Assembly (NCBI GenBank): GCA_938049225.1
Contig: CALICM010000001.1
Coordinates: 1-37,799 of the forward strand
Length of the DNA: 37,799 nucleotides
Reading direction: 5' to 3'
DNA from: an uncultured Paracoccaceae bacterium
GTDB lineage: Bacteria > Pseudomonadota > Alphaproteobacteria > Rhodobacterales > Rhodobacteraceae
In this document: positions 36,334-37,799 of the stretch, piece after piece
How the letters are laid out: each line of letters starts with the position of its first letter
Position numbering within the stretch: the stretch's first letter is position 1
The notes under the pieces: model-generated
The model's database searches: none
Told to the model about the DNA's origin: nothing
Seen by the model: only the letters and a program-made list of their open reading frames with translations
Position numbers and translations under genes: made by a program

Positions 36334-36600
36334 TCAGGTGATCGAATGGAAGGCTTTTAGCGCTGCGATCGAGGAAGCATGTTGCTCAGGAAGGGGCGTT
36401 TGCCCCGTGATCCAAGCATAGAGATCCTGATCATTCTCAGCCAACAGGGCCTCGAACTCATCGAGTGTACGCGAATCAAGCTCAGAGAGATGCGCGTCCG
36501 CATAGGGGCCCAGGATCAGGTCCATTTCTTTCGTGCCCCGACGCCAGCTGCGCATGCCCAGACGCTTCAGCCGGACCGCGTGCGGTTCAACTGTGCTCAC
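36334..36600 (-). CDS. sdhE: FAD assembly factor SdhE (succinate dehydrogenase assembly factor 2)
   Basis: This 88-residue protein carries the SdhE/DUF339 pattern RLKRLGMRSWRRGTKEMDLILGPYAD with the RGxxE motif (RGTKE), then LDEFEALLAENDQDLYAWITGQ. SdhE helps attach FAD covalently to succinate dehydrogenase flavoprotein. The start is GTG at 36600, whose bases overlap the XRE stop (GTGA, 36600-36597), so translation is coupled to the upstream regulator. A start farther upstream would run through the XRE gene in another frame and is rejected. The length matches the family (80-95). Confidence 0.88.
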   Translation of the reverse strand: MSTVEPHAVRLKRLGMRSWRRGTKEMDLILGPYADAHLSELDSRTLDEFEALLAENDQDLYAWITGQTPLPEQHASSIAALKAFHSIT

Positions 36601-36995
36601 GTGCCTAGGGCCAGCAGGCGGCGTTCCAGGCGACGGGTGCGCAAGACCAGCTCGGATTGTGCTTCGCGGATCGCGCGAACTTCGTCTATCAAGGACTGCC
36701 AATCCCCGTTTGGCGCTTCGCCTGGCAGGACCGTGCGCATGCCTGGCCCTTCGCCACTCATCAGCCAAACCATCGAGACGTTCAGTAGCCCCGCCAACAT
36801 TTGAAGCTTGTTCGCGCGCGGCTCGGAGCGATCATTTTCCCATGACTGCAATGTCGCCGGCTTGATCCCCATGCGCCGGGCCAATTGAGCGCTTGTCATG
36901 CCCATCGCGTCCCGCGCGGCGACGATCCGGTCGCCAAAGGTCGCTGCATCTTCCGAAAAATCATGCTCGTCCGTCGCTAAAATGTCATCGGCCAT
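36597..36995 (-). CDS. XRE-family helix-turn-helix regulator
   Basis: This 132-residue protein has an acidic N-terminus (MADDILATDEHDFSED) and an HTH_XRE domain (about 20-75; FGDRIVAARDAMGMTSAQLARRMGIKPATLQSWENDRSEPRANKLQMLAGLLNVSMVWLMSGEGP). A short C-terminal coiled coil (LIDEVRAIREAQSELVLRTRRLERRLL) follows. The ATG at 36995 has an AGGGGAACCAGG stretch upstream. It shares GTGA with sdhE. The target genes are not known; phage-repressor-like folds are common in this family, but there is no prophage here. Confidence 0.87.
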   Translation of the reverse strand: MADDILATDEHDFSEDAATFGDRIVAARDAMGMTSAQLARRMGIKPATLQSWENDRSEPRANKLQMLAGLLNVSMVWLMSGEGPGMRTVLPGEAPNGDWQSLIDEVRAIREAQSELVLRTRRLERRLLALGT

Positions 36996-37096
36996 CCTGG
37001 TTCCCCTTTGAGTATCGGTCTTAGCCAGCATACCCTTTACGGGCAAGTGCGACCGCGCCAACTGCGACAGGATGTGCGGGATCCCGGCCCGCTGGC

Positions 37097-37799
37097 CTAT
37101 CCTAGCAGCAGGCCTGGCAACCACAGCACGATCCCCGGAAAGGCGATCAACCCTGCAATCGTCAGCGCGTCCGCGACAAAGAAGGGCGAAGCACCGCGGA
37201 ACACATCATGAACTGAGATGTCGGGCCGAACCCCGGCAACCACGAAACAGTTCAAACCAATGGGCGGCGTGATCAGGCAAAGCTCAGCCATTTTCACCAC
37301 GATGATCCCGAACCAAATCGCGCATTCCACCGAAGACATGCCAAAGGCGCTGTCTGCGGCCGTGACCCCCTCGCCCCCGTTGAGCGCGATAACCGCAGGG
37401 TAGACTACCGGCAAGGTCAAAAGCAGCATGCCGATCGCGTCCATGAACATGCCCAAGACAGCATAGGCCAACAGGATCAGGATCAAGGTTAGCATCGGGC
37501 TTTGCTCAAGCGCACTGATCCAATCGGCAAAGGCCCCCGGCAGATCGGCGAAACCCAAAAAGCGCACATATATCAGCACGCCCCAGATGATCGTGAAGAT
37601 CATGACGCTCAGCTTTGCGGTCTCTAACAAGGCATCTTTGAGCTGTGTCCAGCGCATCCCCTTAGACACCGCTACAAGAAACACGACAAACGCACCAATA
37701 GCACCGCCTTCGGTCGGTGTCCCCCACGCGTCCCCGCCGAACGGGTTGTAAACGAATAGGATGATGGTCATCACAACGATCACAATAGGCAGCGCGGGC
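37097..37799 (-). CDS. dctM: TRAP transporter large permease (DctM), C-terminal part (cut by window edge)
   Basis: The open frame runs from the right edge and ends at 37097 with 234 codons visible; the start is outside the window. It is strongly hydrophobic with about five to six membrane helices. DctM family blocks are NPFGGDAWGTPTEGGAIGAFVVFLVA, LIYVRFLGFADLPGAFADWI, MFMDAIGMLLLTLPVVYP, and CLITPPIGLNCFVVAGVRPDISVHDVFRGASPFF. Such permeases work with a periplasmic binding protein and a small permease to import organic acids with Na+. The partner genes should lie to the right. The substrate cannot be told from this part. Confidence 0.93.
   Translation of the reverse strand, partial: PALPIVIVVMTIILFVYNPFGGDAWGTPTEGGAIGAFVVFLVAVSKGMRWTQLKDALLETAKLSVMIFTIIWGVLIYVRFLGFADLPGAFADWISALEQSPMLTLILILLAYAVLGMFMDAIGMLLLTLPVVYPAVIALNGGEGVTAADSAFGMSSVECAIWFGIIVVKMAELCLITPPIGLNCFVVAGVRPDISVHDVFRGASPFFVADALTIAGLIAFPGIVLWLPGLLLG

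Noticed and set aside
1-37799. CRISPR array or insertion sequence
   Set aside because: I saw no regularly spaced repeats, no transposase or integrase reading frame and no paired terminal repeats of IS type.

Overview
The window looks like chromosomal DNA of a Rhodobacterales (roseobacter-type) alphaproteobacterium. This is an inference from gene content and gene order: a NasS/NasT nitrate sensor pair, a DUF4167 RNA-binding-type protein, an LdtR-like MarR regulator, the lptF-lptG-lptD-surA-pdxA-rsmA string, a TIGR02281-type retropepsin, high G+C, and many ATGA/GTGA stop-start overlaps.

Region 1 (1-4998, minus strand) is an oxalate catabolic operon with its own FadR-type regulator. The transcription order is GntR/FCD regulator, oxalyl-CoA decarboxylase (oxc), formyl-CoA:oxalate CoA-transferase (frc), a formyltransferase resembling the hydrolase domain of 10-formyl-THF dehydrogenase, and the first 47 codons of formate-THF ligase (fhs), cut by the window edge. 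Together they would turn oxalate into CO2 and a formyl unit and pass that unit to the folate pool. A TGGTATACCA operator overlaps the predicted promoter.

Region 2 (5225-13539) holds a ketopantoate-reductase-like enzyme and then a damaged nitrate/nitrite assimilation locus. nasT, nasS and the nas leader are intact. The leader has two hairpins with A-N-N-G-N-N hexaloops, the ANTAR antitermination target, followed by a strong intrinsic terminator. The operon behind it is wrecked. nrtA stops after about 97 codons and is joined out of frame to a nirB that has lost its first residues, including the FAD-binding glycine motif. nirD breaks off after about 30 codons and runs into the C-terminal part of a podovirus-type internal virion protein gene, which itself carries two frameshifts. 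A tRNA gene (CAT anticodon) lies just beyond the phage debris.

Region 3 (13902-29552) is mostly housekeeping: purM-purN with a TfoX C-terminal-domain protein; ndk; a YheS-like ABC-F ATPase, MarC and a membrane-anchored retropepsin; convergent pepA-holC; then lptF, lptG, lptD, surA, pdxA and rsmA packed end to end for LPS export, outer-membrane protein folding, vitamin B6 and 16S rRNA methylation; and a DUF4167 gene.

Region 4 (29745-37799) carries, on the minus strand, prmC and prfA (release factor and its methylase, overlapping), a DUF1499 protein, ispG and a RodZ-like protein. Next come a plus-strand DUF1295 membrane protein, an LdtR-like MarR regulator, sdhE coupled to an XRE regulator, and the C-terminal part of a TRAP transporter large permease (dctM) running off the right edge.

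The parts most worth a second look are the ANTAR leader guarding a broken operon, the nrtA/nirB and nirD/phage junctions (real deletion or assembly artefact), and the formyltransferase inside the oxalate operon.
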